Shown one piece after another: positions 12,115 through 24,423 of a stretch of 64,000 bases of DNA; position 1 is the stretch's first letter, and the number at the start of each line of letters is the position of its first letter. The stretch covers positions 117,108,514 to 117,172,513 of the forward strand of contig NC_081183.1 in NCBI RefSeq assembly GCF_029867415.1, given 5' to 3'. This DNA comes from Vicia villosa (lineage: Eukaryota > Streptophyta > Magnoliopsida > Fabales > Fabaceae). The notes below the pieces were generated by a model. The model saw only the letters and a program-made list of their open reading frames with translations. It did no database searches and was not told the DNA's origin. Both the position numbers and the translations under genes were made by a program.

Positions 12115-13096
12115 TGTCATACCCCAAAATTTTCCCACACTATTTCTCCTATTCAAATTCAAATCAAGATACAAAGCTCCAAGACACTCTCCTAAACAAA
12201 GATCAGAGATTTAGGGTTTTGTTGTTCTGAAGGAAAATCAATGAATCAATGACTCCAAGGCATTCCATATGGCCTATGATATCTCACATTATCTCCATGA
12301 CAAGTCTGAAGTCTCAGCTCAAAGGATTGGTCACTCAGTTGTTCAGAAAGTCAACAATCGACTGAGTTAACCTAAAAGTCAACTGTGGTCAAAGTACAGT
12401 CAAAACTCCTGATTTGTTGTCAAGATCCTCATATTGAAGTATCATTCACCATTTGATCAAGAATTGATCACGGTTCATCAAGGAAAGATCAAAAATCAAC
12501 AATTCAAAAAGTTTCTAAATTAGGGTTTGAATAGGAGAAAGTCAACTGAACTATGACCAGCCATAACTCTCACATGGAACATCATAAATTTTCCATCCAA
12601 AGCTCATTTTGAAGGAAATTTAATTCTCTACAAATTTGTGTCTCACAAGCCAAGGCTAAAAATGCTTCATTTGGGAGATATGGACCAAAACATTATAGGT
12701 CCTTTTCAAAGGTCAACAAAAAGTCACTTTTTTCAAAAGGACACACAAGGAGCATGAAAAATTATTTTTACATGGGACCAAAAACAATAGTTAGAGGACT
12801 CTTCAAGATTTCTAAAAAGTCCTAGAACTCTTCCATACCTCAAAAATTGAGGGAGATAAGCCTTGTCAAAATTGGACAATTTAAGAAGGAAAATGTGAAG
12901 AAAAAGGGTTCAAATTGAGATTTTTTGCAAGAGAGCCCAATCTTTTATGGCCCAAACTTGATCTCCAAGATATCCAAGGCCTCAAATCTAAATGTCACGA
13001 ATTTTGAAATATTTATTTGATTTTATGTGAATTTTTAATCATTTAAAAGTGATTTTAATTCATGGAAATTAAGTAAAAATCAAATATTCAATTAGA
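12115..13096 (+). repeat. Truncated 5' LTR of element E
   Basis: First 982 bases of the LTR, starting TGTCATACCCCAAAA. Homology to the 3' LTR (16318-17692) stops at ATTCAATTAGA/GCTG, where the sequence jumps into RNase H coding sequence; this is the left edge of a large deletion. At 13062-13077 it preserves the empty site of the MITE found in the 3' LTR (GGAAATTAAGTAAAAA). Confidence 0.9.
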
Positions 13097-13101
13097 GCTG
13101 T

Positions 13102-13431
13102 ATGAAGCATATGGCTGAGTATGAAGCATGTATCCTGGGAATTAGAGCTGCTATCGATTTAAGGATCAAGTTCTTGGAAGTATATGGGGATTCAGCCCTA
13201 GTAATCAGTCAGATCAGAAGAGAATGGGACACGAAGCATCCTAACCTCATGCCTTATAAAGATCTGGTGCTATCTTTAATTCCACACTTCGAAGAGATCA
13301 CTTTTGAACATATTCCCCGAGAAGAGAATCAGTTGGCAGACACATTAGCTACTATGTCGTCCATGTTCAAGGTCAGATGGGACAATGAGGCTCCTATAGT
13401 TATTATTGAAAGATATGACGAACCAGCATAA
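13102..13431 (+). pseudogene. Second (archaeal-type) RNase H remnant, Tat lineage
   Basis: About 110 codons. Visible landmarks are MAEYEACILGIRAA (catalytic Glu region), VYGDSALVISQI (catalytic Asp) and ENQLADTLATM (last Asp). The Tat lineage of Ty3/gypsy elements is known for a second RNase H of this kind between the RT-associated RNase H and integrase, and the order here (directly before integrase) agrees. The N-terminal part was lost at the deletion joint at 13096. The frame ends at a TAA at 13429-13431 and sequence continues as integrase in another frame from about 13406, so a small indel separates the two. Confidence 0.8.
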
Positions 13432-14719
13432 TGTTTACGAGATAGTTACTAACGAGGTCGAGGAAAAGCCATGGTTTCACGAAGTAAAAAGATACCTCGA
13501 AACTCAAGAGTACCCTGAAGGGGCATCCATCAATGACAAGAAATTCTTAAGAAGGTTCGCATCCAAGTTCTTTCTGAGCAATGGAACCTTATACAAGCGT
13601 AATCCTGATTCGACCTTGCTTCGTTGTGTGAACAAGAAGGAAGCAGAGGAGATCATGGAAGACATGCATGATGGTACTTTTGGAACCCATTCTAGTGGAC
13701 ACACTATGGCTAAAAAGATTCTGAGAGCAGGTTACTATTGGTCCACGATGGAAACTGATTGTCACCAACATTCTAGAACATGCCACAAATGCCAGATATA
13801 CGCCGACAAAGTACACGTGCCTCCTGTTCCTCTAAATGTTCTGACTGCTCCTTGGCCTTTTGCAATGTGGGGCATTGATGAGATCGGAGAAATTAAGCCT
13901 ACCGCTTCCAATGGACACCGTTTCATCCTCGTGGCCATTGACTATTTTACCAAATGGATAGAGGCTGCTTCATTTGCCTCCGTGACCAAGAATGTGGTGG
14001 CTCGATTCATTAAACACAATCTCATCTGCCGGTATGGCATCCCTGAAAAGATTATCACTGATAATGGTACCAACTTGAATAACAAGATGATTACTGAGCT
14101 CTGCACACAATTCAATGTCAAGCATCACAATTCTTCTCCATATAGACCAAAGATGAATGGCGCTGTGGAGGCCGCCAACAAGAACATAAAGAAGATTGTA
14201 CAAAAAATGACTGTGACTTACAAGGATTGGCATGAGATGTTACCATTTGCTCTTCATGGTTACCGTACTACCGCACACACATCAACTGGGGCAACCCCGT
14301 TCTCGTTAGTCTATGGTATGGAAGCTGTGTTGCCGATTGAAGTTCAAATTCCATCCTTAAGGATCATGAAAGAGGCAGAGTTAGACGAAGACGAATGGAT
14401 TCAAACTCGACTGGATCAGATAAACCTGATTGACAAAAAGAGGCTTGCGGCTGTTTGTCATGGACAATTGTATCAGAAGCGTATGATCAAGGCATTTAAC
14501 AAAAGAGTCAAACAAAAAGTTTAACAGACTGGTGACTTGGTTATAAAGAGGATTATTCTGCCACAAGGTGATCCTAGGGGAAAATGGACGCCCACATATG
14601 AAGGACCATTCGTGATCAAGAAAATATTCTCTGGAGGAGCAATGATACTCACTACTATGGATGGCGAAGACTTCCCGCATCCCGTGAACGCTGACATAGT
14701 CAAAAAATACTACGCATAA
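13406..14719 (+). pseudogene. Tat/Ogre integrase
   Basis: An almost complete integrase. The N-terminal zinc-binding part has its histidines in HDGTFGTHSSGH and cysteines in CHKC (about 13665-13795). The catalytic core shows Asp in WGIDEIGEI, Asp in ITDNGTN and Glu in NGAVEAANKN. The C-terminal part includes QTGDLVIKR and YEGPFVIKK. A single in-frame TAA at 14522-14524 splits the core from the C-terminal part, which remains open to TAA at 14717-14719. It lies about 1.6 kb upstream of the 3' LTR, normal for Ogre elements with their long 3' UTR. Upstream pol is deleted, so it is not functional by itself. Confidence 0.9.
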
Positions 14720-16317
14720 ATAAGACCCGCTAGGTCGACGTACCTAGGCAAAAGTAAGGGCATCCCGACAAACCAAAAGGGTTTGGGCAAAAGTTAGGGA
14801 TATATATAAAAAATGTACACCCGTCAAGTTGAAAACCCGAAAGGGCGACTTGGGCAAAAAAGGGTATCCTGGTAGGCTGAAAACCTGAAAGGGCGGCCTA
14901 GGCAAAAGTTAAGGATTAAAGCGTACGACTATGTCTCGTTCAAATCACTCATCAATCAGATATATCTACAACATCAAGTTCAAAGGGCTCAGATCAATTC
15001 AATCGTTTTTCTCCAACAAGCAAGGGATGAGATGCTCGAAGACATAATAGCAATAGCAGAATTGAAACTCAATAGGATTGTTCCCACATAGCTATTTTTT
15101 GTTTTATTTTTACCTTTTCAAAAACACCTAATATGTTCTTTATAATGCTTATTCATGGCTTTCTTAATACAAGTTATCTTCTCTATTTCAAGTTTTCCTT
15201 TTCTTTTTCGAATACGCAAACGTCCAATGATAATTTTGAATGAACATATGCATATGAACATGATTATCATTTATCTTTTCTTTAGCAAAAACATCTGTTA
15301 GTTCTTTAGATAGGAAAGGCGAAGAGGCAATGTCTAAAGTAATCCAGAAGTCCTCCCTCAGAGTCGACAATCTGGAGGAATCCCCACAAAGTAATTACTA
15401 AGAAGATATCTTCAAATACTCTCAACAAAAGACATGGTTCCCCAACAGAGTTTCTCCGACATCTCTCATCCCCAATCAGGGTACATCAAGTTACTAATCA
15501 TCCCCAAGCAAAATCATAAATCCCCAGTCAGGCGTTTCCAAGATAAGATCAACAACAGAAAGATCTATCCTCTAAATCAAGACGATCAAAGAAGCACAAA
15601 TCATAGTCATACATCATAAGTCATGAACATACTCATACATCACATACATAGTCACATGCACGTTCCTCATTTATTTTGAGAAACACGTAGCTCATGCATC
15701 ATAACATTGCATAGATACTGACAATGTTTGACAGGTACATTATGAAGATTCGAATCTTATTCCAAGCAACGCCTAACGCACGATTTTCCAGACATCTGAG
15801 GATGTAATTGAGATTAGTCTAACGCACGACTTATTCTTCAACCTAACACACGGTTTTCCAGACATCTAAGGATGCAATTGAGATTAGTCTAACGCACGAC
15901 TTATTCTTCAACCTAACGCACGGTTTTCCAGACATCTGAGGATGCAATTTGGATTAGTCTAACGCACAACTCATTCTTCGACCTAACGCACGGTCTTACA
16001 GACATCTAAGGATACAAATCGGATTTGATCTAACGTACGACATATCCTCCGACCTAACATATGGTTTTCCAGACATCATCTGCTGATGCAAACTAAATTC
16101 AGTCTAACGCATGACTCAATCTATTCTCCAGAAATGATCTAACGTACGACGTATTCTGGTTCTCAATTTTATCAAGCTCGATGGCATCTTCAAGCCCATC
16201 CCCGACAAAGGCAAATTTCTCGGTATTCTAGTGTTCAATCATCTTCCACCTTCAGATTCCGATTGGCATACAAACCACTCTACATCTTCAGGTTTAAGAA
16301 AATTGAACAGGGGCAGC
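14720..16317 (+). other. 3' UTR of element E with primer tract
   Basis: Non-coding. 14730-14910 has repeated phrases around AGGCAAAAGTTAGGGAT and AACCCGAAAGGGCG shared in style with element A's 3' UTR. A 70-bp tandem array occupies 15766-16130. The end AATTGAACAGGGGCAGC (16301-16317) is the purine-rich plus-strand primer site adjoining the 3' LTR. Short frames at 15188-15619 look non-coding. Confidence 0.7.
15766..16130 (+). repeat. 70-bp tandem array in Ogre 3' UTR
   Basis: The phrase CGGTTTTCCAGACATCT, or a variant, starts at 15781, 15851, 15921, 15991 and about 16061, an exact 70-base step. Each unit holds two copies of TAACGCACG (46 and 24 bases apart), so the unit has an internal duplicate. 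Divergence rises toward the right end. Confidence 0.9.
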
Positions 16318-17275
16318 TGTCATACCCCAAAACTTTCCCACACTATTTCTCCTATTCAAATTCAAATTAAGATACAAAGCTCCAAGACACTCTCCTAAAC
16401 AAAGATCAGAGATTTAGGGTTTTGTTGTTCTGAAGGAAAATCAATGAATCAATGACTCCAAGGCATTCCATATGGACAATGATATCTCACATTATCTCCA
16501 TGACAAGTCTTAAGTCTCAGCTCAAAGGATTGGTCACTCAGTTGTTCAGAAAGTCAACAATCGACTGAGTTAACCTAAAAGTCAACTGTGGTCAAAGTAC
16601 AGTCAAAACTCCTGATTTTTTGTCAATATCCTCATATTGAAGTATCATTCACCATTTGATCAAGAATTGATCATGGTTCATCAAGGAAAGATCAAAAATC
16701 AACAATTCAAAAAGTTTCTAAATTAGGGTTTGAATAGGAGAAAGTCAACTGAACTTTGACCAGCCATAACTCTCACATGGAACATCATAAATTTTCCATC
16801 CAAATCTCATTTAGAAGGAAATTTGATTCTCTACAAATTTGTGTCTCACAAGCCAAGGCTAAAAATGCTTCATTTAGGAGATATGGACCAAAACATTATA
16901 GGTCCTTTTCAAAGGTCAACAAAAAGTCGTTTTTTTCAAAAGGACACACAAGGAGTATGAAAAATTATTTTTACATGGGACCAAAAACAATAGTTAGAGG
17001 ACTCTTCAAGGTTTCTAAAAAGTCCTAGAACTCTTCCATACCTCAAAAATTGAGGGAGATAAGCCTTGTCAAAATTGGACAATTTAAGAAGGAAAATGTG
17101 AAGAAAAAGGGTTCAAATTGAGATTTTTTGCAAGAGAGCCCAATCTTTTATGGCCCAAACTTGATCTCCAAGATATCCAAGGCCTCAAATCTGAATGTCA
17201 CGAATTTTGAAATATTTATTTGATTTTATGTGAATTTTTAATCATTTAAAAATGATTTTAATTCATGGAAATTAA

Positions 17276-17665
17276 GGCTATGTTTGGGAGTTTGGAGGGG
17301 AGGGGAGGGGAAGGCTTTCAAAAACAAAATTTTAAAAAAATGTAGGAAAATATTTGACATTTTTAAAAAAAAAGATTTTGTTTAGAATGATAAAAGAGTT
17401 ATTATCATTAGTAAATTATTAATTTTTAAAATAGTATAACAACCTAAAAGATATTTTGAAAATTTATGTAAACCCTTCAAAACCCCCCAAAACCCTCCTA
17501 CAATACAAATTTTGAGTTCCCCCATTTTATGGGGTTTTTGGTGTTATGAATAAACTCAAACCCTCCAAAACCCTCCTACCCAAAATCTTTTTATCCCTTT
17601 CACCCAATTCCTCCTATTTTTCAAAACCCTCCCCTCCCTTCCCCTCCAAACTCCCAAACATAGCC
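17276..17665. mobile_element. Tourist/PIF-Harbinger-type MITE
   Basis: 390 bp with long inverted ends: the left end GGCTATGTTTGGGAGTTTGG is matched by the reverse complement of the right end over about 50 bases, including the G-rich inner part. It is flanked by TAA at 17273-17275 and 17666-17668, the 3-bp TWA duplication typical of PIF/Harbinger MITEs. The paired 5' LTR at 13062-13077 shows the same site without the insert, which proves insertion after E arrived. No coding capacity. Confidence 0.93.
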
Positions 17666-18751
17666 TAAGTAAAAATCAAATATTCAATTAGAAATCTTGT
17701 ACCAATCAAATCCGTGCAAGATGGAATTGGATTGATTAGATCAAATATTGGCCATATTTAGAAACATTAAATAACATATTTCAATCAAATTTACATTGAT
17801 TGATTTAGTGAGATTTGATCAAGTTTTCCAACCCTAAATCCTTCTCTTATAAGTACCTAACACTCACAGATGCAAGGGTTACAAAATTTTCGCTCTGAAG
17901 AACCCTAAATCCGAGTTCAAAAAGTCAAGAAAATCCAAGATTCAATTCTGAGATTAAGGCCAATTCAAGAGTTCCTATTGATCCAAACACGTTCCTAAGG
18001 CATCTCTCAGTGTGCCTCGATCATTCCCAAGCTCTAAAGCACCAAGAACGAATCACTGTAAGTCATTCTTTGGCCGATTCAAATTCTGATTCGAATCCAA
18101 TCATTGATGCATTATTAACCAAATTCATATACATATTCATGTTTGTCATGTTGTTATTAACGTTTCTGGAACTTTAATTGAATTTCTGGGCATGTTTGAG
18201 ACGAACTCCATTGTTAGGGTTTAGTGGTTTCAAATTAGGGATTTCCTCTACAGGCAAAATTAGAATCTATTGAAGCCATGGTTGAATTCGTGAGGTCCAT
18301 ACGAACGTAATGGACCTATCGCGAAAAATTTCTATGCTTGTTTGCCCCTGTTCGCTATTTTGCAGGTATGAACATTGACATATTATAGCGCTTTTGAGAA
18401 TAAGCGTTGTTAAAGGCTGAGGCTGAAGGAAGAAGATGACCTCGTGGCGTCATCTGACTGACCAGTTTGAATCTGTTTCGCGCGCGTTTTGTTTTGGTTT
18501 TCAGGTGGATCGCGTGCGATATGAAACACGCCTTACCATGATCCCTCTCAATCTGGGCCATCTGATCATCACCTCTTTCAATCCAACGCAAGTCAAGCTG
18601 AGGGTGCACCATGGAATGCATGCGAGAGCCACACTGGATCAGCAGCTAAGTTTTCCAAAAAAAATTATATTTAATTACATAAATTCCTTTTAATTATTTA
18701 TATTTAGATATATATATATGTTTTTTATTTGTTTTTTCTTTTATTTATAAA

Positions 18752-18754
<3 letters not shown>

Positions 18755-18800
<46 letters not shown>
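18755..18800. repeat. (TA)n microsatellite
   Basis: About 23 uninterrupted TA dinucleotides inside the 3' LTR of element E. Confidence 0.95.
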
Positions 18801-18802
<2 letters not shown>

Positions 18803-20511
18803 CAAAAACCTTTTTTTTATACTAATAATAATATTTTTTTATTTTCTTAATATTATATATTTATTTATTTTAATTAGATATTTTATTTATATATCTTTAT
18901 AAAAATCATATTTACTTTATTTTCATTCATAAAAAATCATAAAAATGTTTTATCACCTGATTTTATTTTCTTTCTTCGATTTAATTAATTAGGTTACGAA
19001 ACCAATAATTAATTAAATCGATTGCGTTGCTTTATTCAATTTACACCCGAATCAGGGTTTACGAGAATTAACCATGCGCTAAAAATATTATTTTTCGGTG
19101 TCCTTTTCAGGGTTGACTTTTCCGATGCCTTTCGATTACGCGCCACGCCTTTCATAAAGCTAAGTCCCGATTAATTTTATTATTTCTTTTATATTTAATA
19201 CAATATTATTTTTCCCTCATTCTTTTTAAATATTTGTTCTGCCTTGTTAATGAAGAATTGTCATACACTCACTGTCTGTCATTTTTCTGTCAATTCTCAG
19301 ATGATCAGAGTCAATGCTCGAGGCTACTCCCGACTACAAACCATATCAGATCAAATCAAAAGCTGAGTTCTATTTTTATTTCAAACATCTATTTTATTTT
19401 ATTTTATTTATCAAATTAGGGTTAACCCTAATTATCGTTTGAATTGATAATGCACTCACTGCCCTTTGGTTTCTATTTTTCCCATATTTTCAGGGTTTGC
19501 CTACCGCCAAAGCTTAAATAGTCGGTAACCCTAAAACCTTAACCTCTTTTATTTTTTCTTATTATTATTACTTATGTCAAACCTGCTGGTTTCGTTCTCC
19601 CTTTCCCCCGCTGGTTTCTTTTTCCCCTTCCCCATACTCCTTTAATTATGTTGTTTATACTATTGCGTGGTTAGTAATCTTAGGGAGTGCAATCCTTGAA
19701 TCAATTTAGAATAACTAATTATAAGATAATATATTGAATTAATCACGTGATTGTTGCACCCACGCACACTTTTTGGGTAACCTCTTTGCTGCCTGTTGCC
19801 TGTTGCCTTGTTGCCTTGTGTTTTTTTTTGCGGAACAGCCATGTCCCTCGAATATGAGGATACCTCAGCCATGTTGCCTCGACTAATGCAAAGATCATAG
19901 GTCCCTAATGATGCTGCCTTCAATACACTAATATGATCTCGTCCCTCGGAAGTTGCCTACGAAAGGCTGAGGTATCCTCCGGTTGCCTACGAAAGGCTAT
20001 TCTGATCCTTCCCTTAGACTACCTACCTCCCTATGGCATGGGACAGTCTTATGGCGAATGATATTGCGACGACCCTTCAACCTCCAAATGAAAGGCTTCT
20101 TGCCCTCTTATGGCATGGATAGACCCTTTCACCCTGAAAGGCTAAAAGAACTATTTTTTACATTATTAAGGTAATTGCTCCTAATTGCCTTGCTCTGGCT
20201 AAAATCCTTTTCTTATTCTTTCTCATAAACCTTCAAAATGGCTACGCTCATTTACGAGCTAAAGTCCGTATTCACTTCTTTTACATTTCTGAAATCAAAG
20301 AGCAAAGCAATTAAGTGCCCATGGATAACCATGGATGCAAAGGGTTCCTTACACCTTCCCTTTGTATAACTTACCCCCCGAACTCAAAATCTTTTTAAAA
20401 GGTCTTTTCCTGTTCTTTTAGCCTTTCCTAAAATTGGATAAAATAAAAGTCGATGGCGAATCTTGCTTATCACGACACTTCTTTAAAGTCAGTTCACCGT
20501 ATTACAGTCTC

Positions 20512-21163
20512 AAATAATGGAAGTTAGTTTGCTAGTTCCATAGTAAGAAAAATTTGCCAAAAATTAGGAACCCAAACCAAATTCATCTTGGTTGAAAACC
20601 CTTAAGCCAATGTCCAAGCTAAATCTACCAAAAAAAGTTATCATATACAAAATTAAGAAGAAATTGGACGAAGCAAAGGCATTGGGGCCAAAATAACTAT
20701 GCAAGGTATGATTTCAAATTTTATTTAACTATTTCCTAAACTTTAATGATAACCCTAATCTCGAGACCTTTGTTTTTCAAACTTTTATTTAAATGTAACG
20801 CCATTAAGAGTCATAGGTACTCCAGTTGTATCACATGACACATCACTCTTCCACAAAGAAAACACTATTTTATATGGTATAAAACTCATATTAAATGCTT
20901 TATATGGAACAGACATGCCCACGTGATGGCGTGAAAACTTTGATGAAGAAGGTATAAAACTAAGTTAAATCTCCCCAATCCCTATATCTATATTGTTGGG
21001 TTTTTTTATTTTATTCTTAACGTCCATGAAGCTTACAACCTAGATGCTTTGATGCTATGCTAAATAAAAAATCGAGACATGTCTCAATTGGAGTATATGT
21101 CTAATAAACAAAGCACGTGAGATGGCTTACATCAAGGAATACATAACCAAACTAAGGGTTACT
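20512..21163 (+). other. Host sequence left of element F, with a Ty3/gypsy pol trace
   Basis: Mostly unassigned. From about 21090 the plus frame reads KAREMAYIKEYITKLRVT up to the F insertion point. With F removed it runs toward a frame at 37930 that reads VVPREMTEDD and then a pol C-terminal block, so the two are halves of one gypsy pol end. The left part (20512-21080) shows no clear coding sequence. Confidence 0.45.
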
Positions 21164-22464
21164 GTTGAAGCGGCAAGCAACAAAAGTTTTGGAAATTTTT
21201 CTTCGGGAAATTATCATTTCCACAGGGATTAGTGGTACTAAATTTTCATTTAAAAAAGTCTCGTGTTCTTGAGTTTGTGTTTGAATTAGTTAAAGTAAAA
21301 GCAGAAATTAAACATATAAAAAAGAAAGAATACATTCTTTGGAGAAAAAAGCTTATCAAGCATAAATTTACACTATTCGAAACAAACTTAAACTTATCAA
21401 TCAGTTGCACTCAACCTACTATACTCGTCATTACCATCAAGTATCGATCAAAAATATTCCACAATAGAAGTTATGTCTGACGCAAAGTTTGAGACAACCA
21501 TATTGCTTGCGTCGACAATCTCTCACGCAACACCAACAACACATAGGCATTAAGCTCAAATATCCACAATGATTATTAGCTCTAAATCTATCTCTAGAAT
21601 CTAGAAACTAATAGATATCCATTCCTAATCAAGATTTGTGAGGTATATGTCTATAACAACTAAAATTCAAACATAAAGCAAAAAGATTAAGAAAGACAAC
21701 AATAACAATTTGTAAATCAGATTTTAGACAACACTATGAGCGATAAATATACATATGTTCAGAGAAAATAAACAAACAAACTCAACACAAGAGAAATACA
21801 CAAAGAGTAAGAGAGATAAACCAAACATCTCGCGGGTTGTCGGCTCCGATTGATGAGAAATTCACCTCAAATTATCCATATACAAGACTCAATGTTGTTT
21901 TCTAAGCTAAATTATCAAAGAATGTTGGGTGATGGAGTAGGAGCAAAAAAACCCCAAACAATACCCTAAAAATCTGTGTTTTTTCCCTTTTAATAAGTTT
22001 CAAAACCGCGCAGATCGCGCTTATCGCGTTAAGCCCGCTCAACATAAAAATGAAATCTTATTTTCGCCATAACTTGAGAACCGTAACTCCGATTTGCGTC
22101 CGGTTTGAAGCGTTGGAAAGCTTATTCAATGCTCTATCTAGAAATTACTAAATACCATGATTTTATGACTATTTTAAATATGTGAAAAGCTTATTCTTTG
22201 CTTTGTGCATTCTCTTTTATTGCTCAAAATCTCATCTTTGAAGTTGTGCCTTCAACTCTTATTACTTAATGCTCCAATCATGAATGAATACTTACAAAAT
22301 AGGTGAAAAACTATCAAATGATACAATATATACACAAATACACGATTATAATAAATATGTACAAATACACACACAAGTTGGATTTTTTTAAACGATATTA
22401 ACAAAAGGTATTGATAAGTGCCAAAAAAACATATATACAAAATAACTACATTTTGACACTTATA
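21164..22464 (-). repeat. 3' LTR of element F
   Basis: Left copy. On the plus strand it runs from GTTGAAGCGG to CATTTTGACACTTAT. It contains an undisrupted version of the site where Sirevirus C entered the other copy (CACACACAAGTTGGATTT, near 22369). It has GC-rich words (CGCGCAGATCGCGC, 22016-22029) and the shared motif at 22065-22125. Confidence 0.8.
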
Positions 22465-24423
22465 AAACTCTCCCTAACTTGAACTTGTTTGTCCTCAAAC
22501 AAACTTAAAGAAACAAAAGTAATAAACCAAATAATCATGAATCAACAAGGTTTGGAAAACAAAACAATTGTATGGTTTAAAATTCAAAAATATACAAGCA
22601 AAAGAATGCTTACCACTACACTACAGTGACACATAAAAACGAAAGATATCTGAAGTACAAAAATCATGCATAACACTCTAAACAATACAAGCTCAATCAA
22701 CAATAATGCCTAGCAAAAATTCATCGAGGAATGAAGAACACACGAAAATAAGGAAATTTTCACTCACCCAACAATCTTACAAACAATAAATAAAATTATG
22801 TATTTATCCAAAAAGTCATATTGAGACATGAAATCAATAATCACAAGGACTTTTCAAGGTTGTAATGTGGTAAGGATAATAAACACGGGATAATTCATAA
22901 AGCTAATCGAAACAAAAACTTGCCTAAACCTAATGGAGTAATTACTTCGACCACTTCTTTCATTCCAAGTTTTATACCAAAACAAAAAACTTTTATTAGC
23001 ATAATTATTTGTGCTTCTCTTTTTCTTTCCTTTCTCATGGGTTTTTTTTTTCTTTCTTTTTTTTCTCAACCTCATAGCAATCAACCAATAAGGAAATAAT
23101 CATTTTCTCCCTAACTTGAATTCAACCAACATTAATGTGTGAATACTCTCTACTTTCTAAGGCAAGACAAAAATTCATATAATAATACAAAGTTGAGGGT
23201 TCAAGAAAAACAACAATCAAAATCCATAAAAAAAGTGAACTAATTCTCAAGTTCAAAAGCAAAATGGATAATGACAAAAAGTTCAAAGAGGTTACAAATG
23301 CACATACTCACAAGGTGAATTGACTATTTAGTTATGGTTGTTGTGCTCAAAATCAAACAAATGTCTTGATCATTTTCATGCTTTCACAAAATCAATACAA
23401 GGAAAAAATTAAACATAATAAAATCCAGTTAAAACAAGAATTGTCGGTCTCCTGCATATATGAACAATGGAAATATTCCTCACAAATGGTGGAAAAAGAG
23501 AACTAAAGTGATTCATATCATAAAAAAGTAATGCAAAAAGAATGAATGACATGATAAGTGTATAAATGGCAAGTTTCCTAATCATGTTATGTTATAGAAA
23601 ACAATAAATGAGTACCTTGCAATATACCTTTGAATAATATCATTACCGCACAATTGGCATGTTGAAACAATCAAACTCGGAGAATCACCAAATGCGACTT
23701 CAAGTGATCGGGCCAAAATTTGAGTCCAAACAATAACAAAAATAATTAAAAATACTACTTTTAATTACTATACTATAAAGCCTTGGTGAAAGTCGGAAAA
23801 AGTAGAGTCAAGTGAAAAAAATAAAAAGAATTCACTGGCTCTATACAGTAGGGTGTGTTGAGCGCGCTACACCAGAACTAGAAAAACTAGTCCAACATAC
23901 AGTAGTTTTGATGCAATTCCACTTAACACCTACACGTCTCATTTACACAACTAAACATAATTTACAAAAGTTGGGGTGCCTCCCAACAAGCGCTTGTTTT
24001 ACGTTGTTAGCTCGGTGCCTTTATTGTGCTCGGTAAGTAACTTCCTCCACGACAAGCTAATGTTTTCGCCTCAACGCAACCTAAAGAAAATGTCCTAACC
24101 ACACACTTGAAAAAACGTTACGAAACAATATAATTTTCCGTAAACAACACATATATGCACATACCTGAACATTAAGAAAAACACAATTTTTACAAAACAG
24201 AATGGTAAAAATGAAAATACAAATTCAAAAGTGAAGATTTGTAATTAAAGAGCTAATCCGAGTTCAACTTATTTAATCAGTTCACCAAACAAAATTGAAG
24301 TATGTATAACTATGCACAAGTATACAAGTATCAATATATACAATATCTACAAAATTCAAAAATAAAGAAACTATCGCAATGCGATCCAATAGAAACACGA
24401 ATCCCCTGCAACGACCCCATTTT
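22465..24423 (-). other. Non-coding internal region of element F
   Basis: About 1.96 kb without gag, protease, RT or integrase. Near the right end the plus strand has GGGGTGCCTCCCAACAAGCG (23964-23983), a phrase I associate with Athila/Calypso-type legume elements. The short frames 22854-23084 and 23812-24036 have no recognisable product. The element must have depended on a partner for movement. Confidence 0.55.
24401..24419 (-). other. tRNA-Asp-type primer binding site of element F
   Basis: The minus strand reads TGGGGTCGTTGCAGGGGAT, a slightly altered version of the site complementary to tRNA-Asp used by Athila-like elements, four bases inside the LTR edge. Confidence 0.65.

Larger units (their letters stand above)
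12115..20506 (+). mobile_element. Element E: internally deleted Ogre/Tat LTR retrotransposon
   Basis: An 8.4-kb element bounded by 5-bp duplications GTCTC at 12110-12114 and 20507-20511. Order: truncated 5' LTR (12115-13096), RNase H remnant, integrase, repeat-bearing 3' UTR, purine tract, and a full 3' LTR (16318-20506) carrying a MITE. The rest of the 5' LTR, the primer site, gag, protease and RT are gone. The two LTR copies align over 982 bases without indels once the MITE and its duplication are removed, with about 19 substitutions by hand count. Confidence 0.9.
16318..20506 (+). repeat. 3' LTR of element E
   Basis: Starts TGTCATACCCC, ends ...CACCGTATTACA, followed by the GTCTC duplication. 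It is 4,189 bp including a 390-bp MITE. A long (TA)n tract lies at 18755-18800. Near 19840-20150 there are several small hairpin-forming words (GCCT-ACGAA-AGGC at 19955 and 19985, and looser versions after). Frames inside it, such as 18436-18693, have no recognisable product. Confidence 0.85.

Noticed and set aside
18436..18693. 85-codon frame in the 3' LTR of element E
   Set aside because: No recognisable domain, runs into the TA-rich tract, and the 5' LTR is truncated before this point so conservation cannot be tested.
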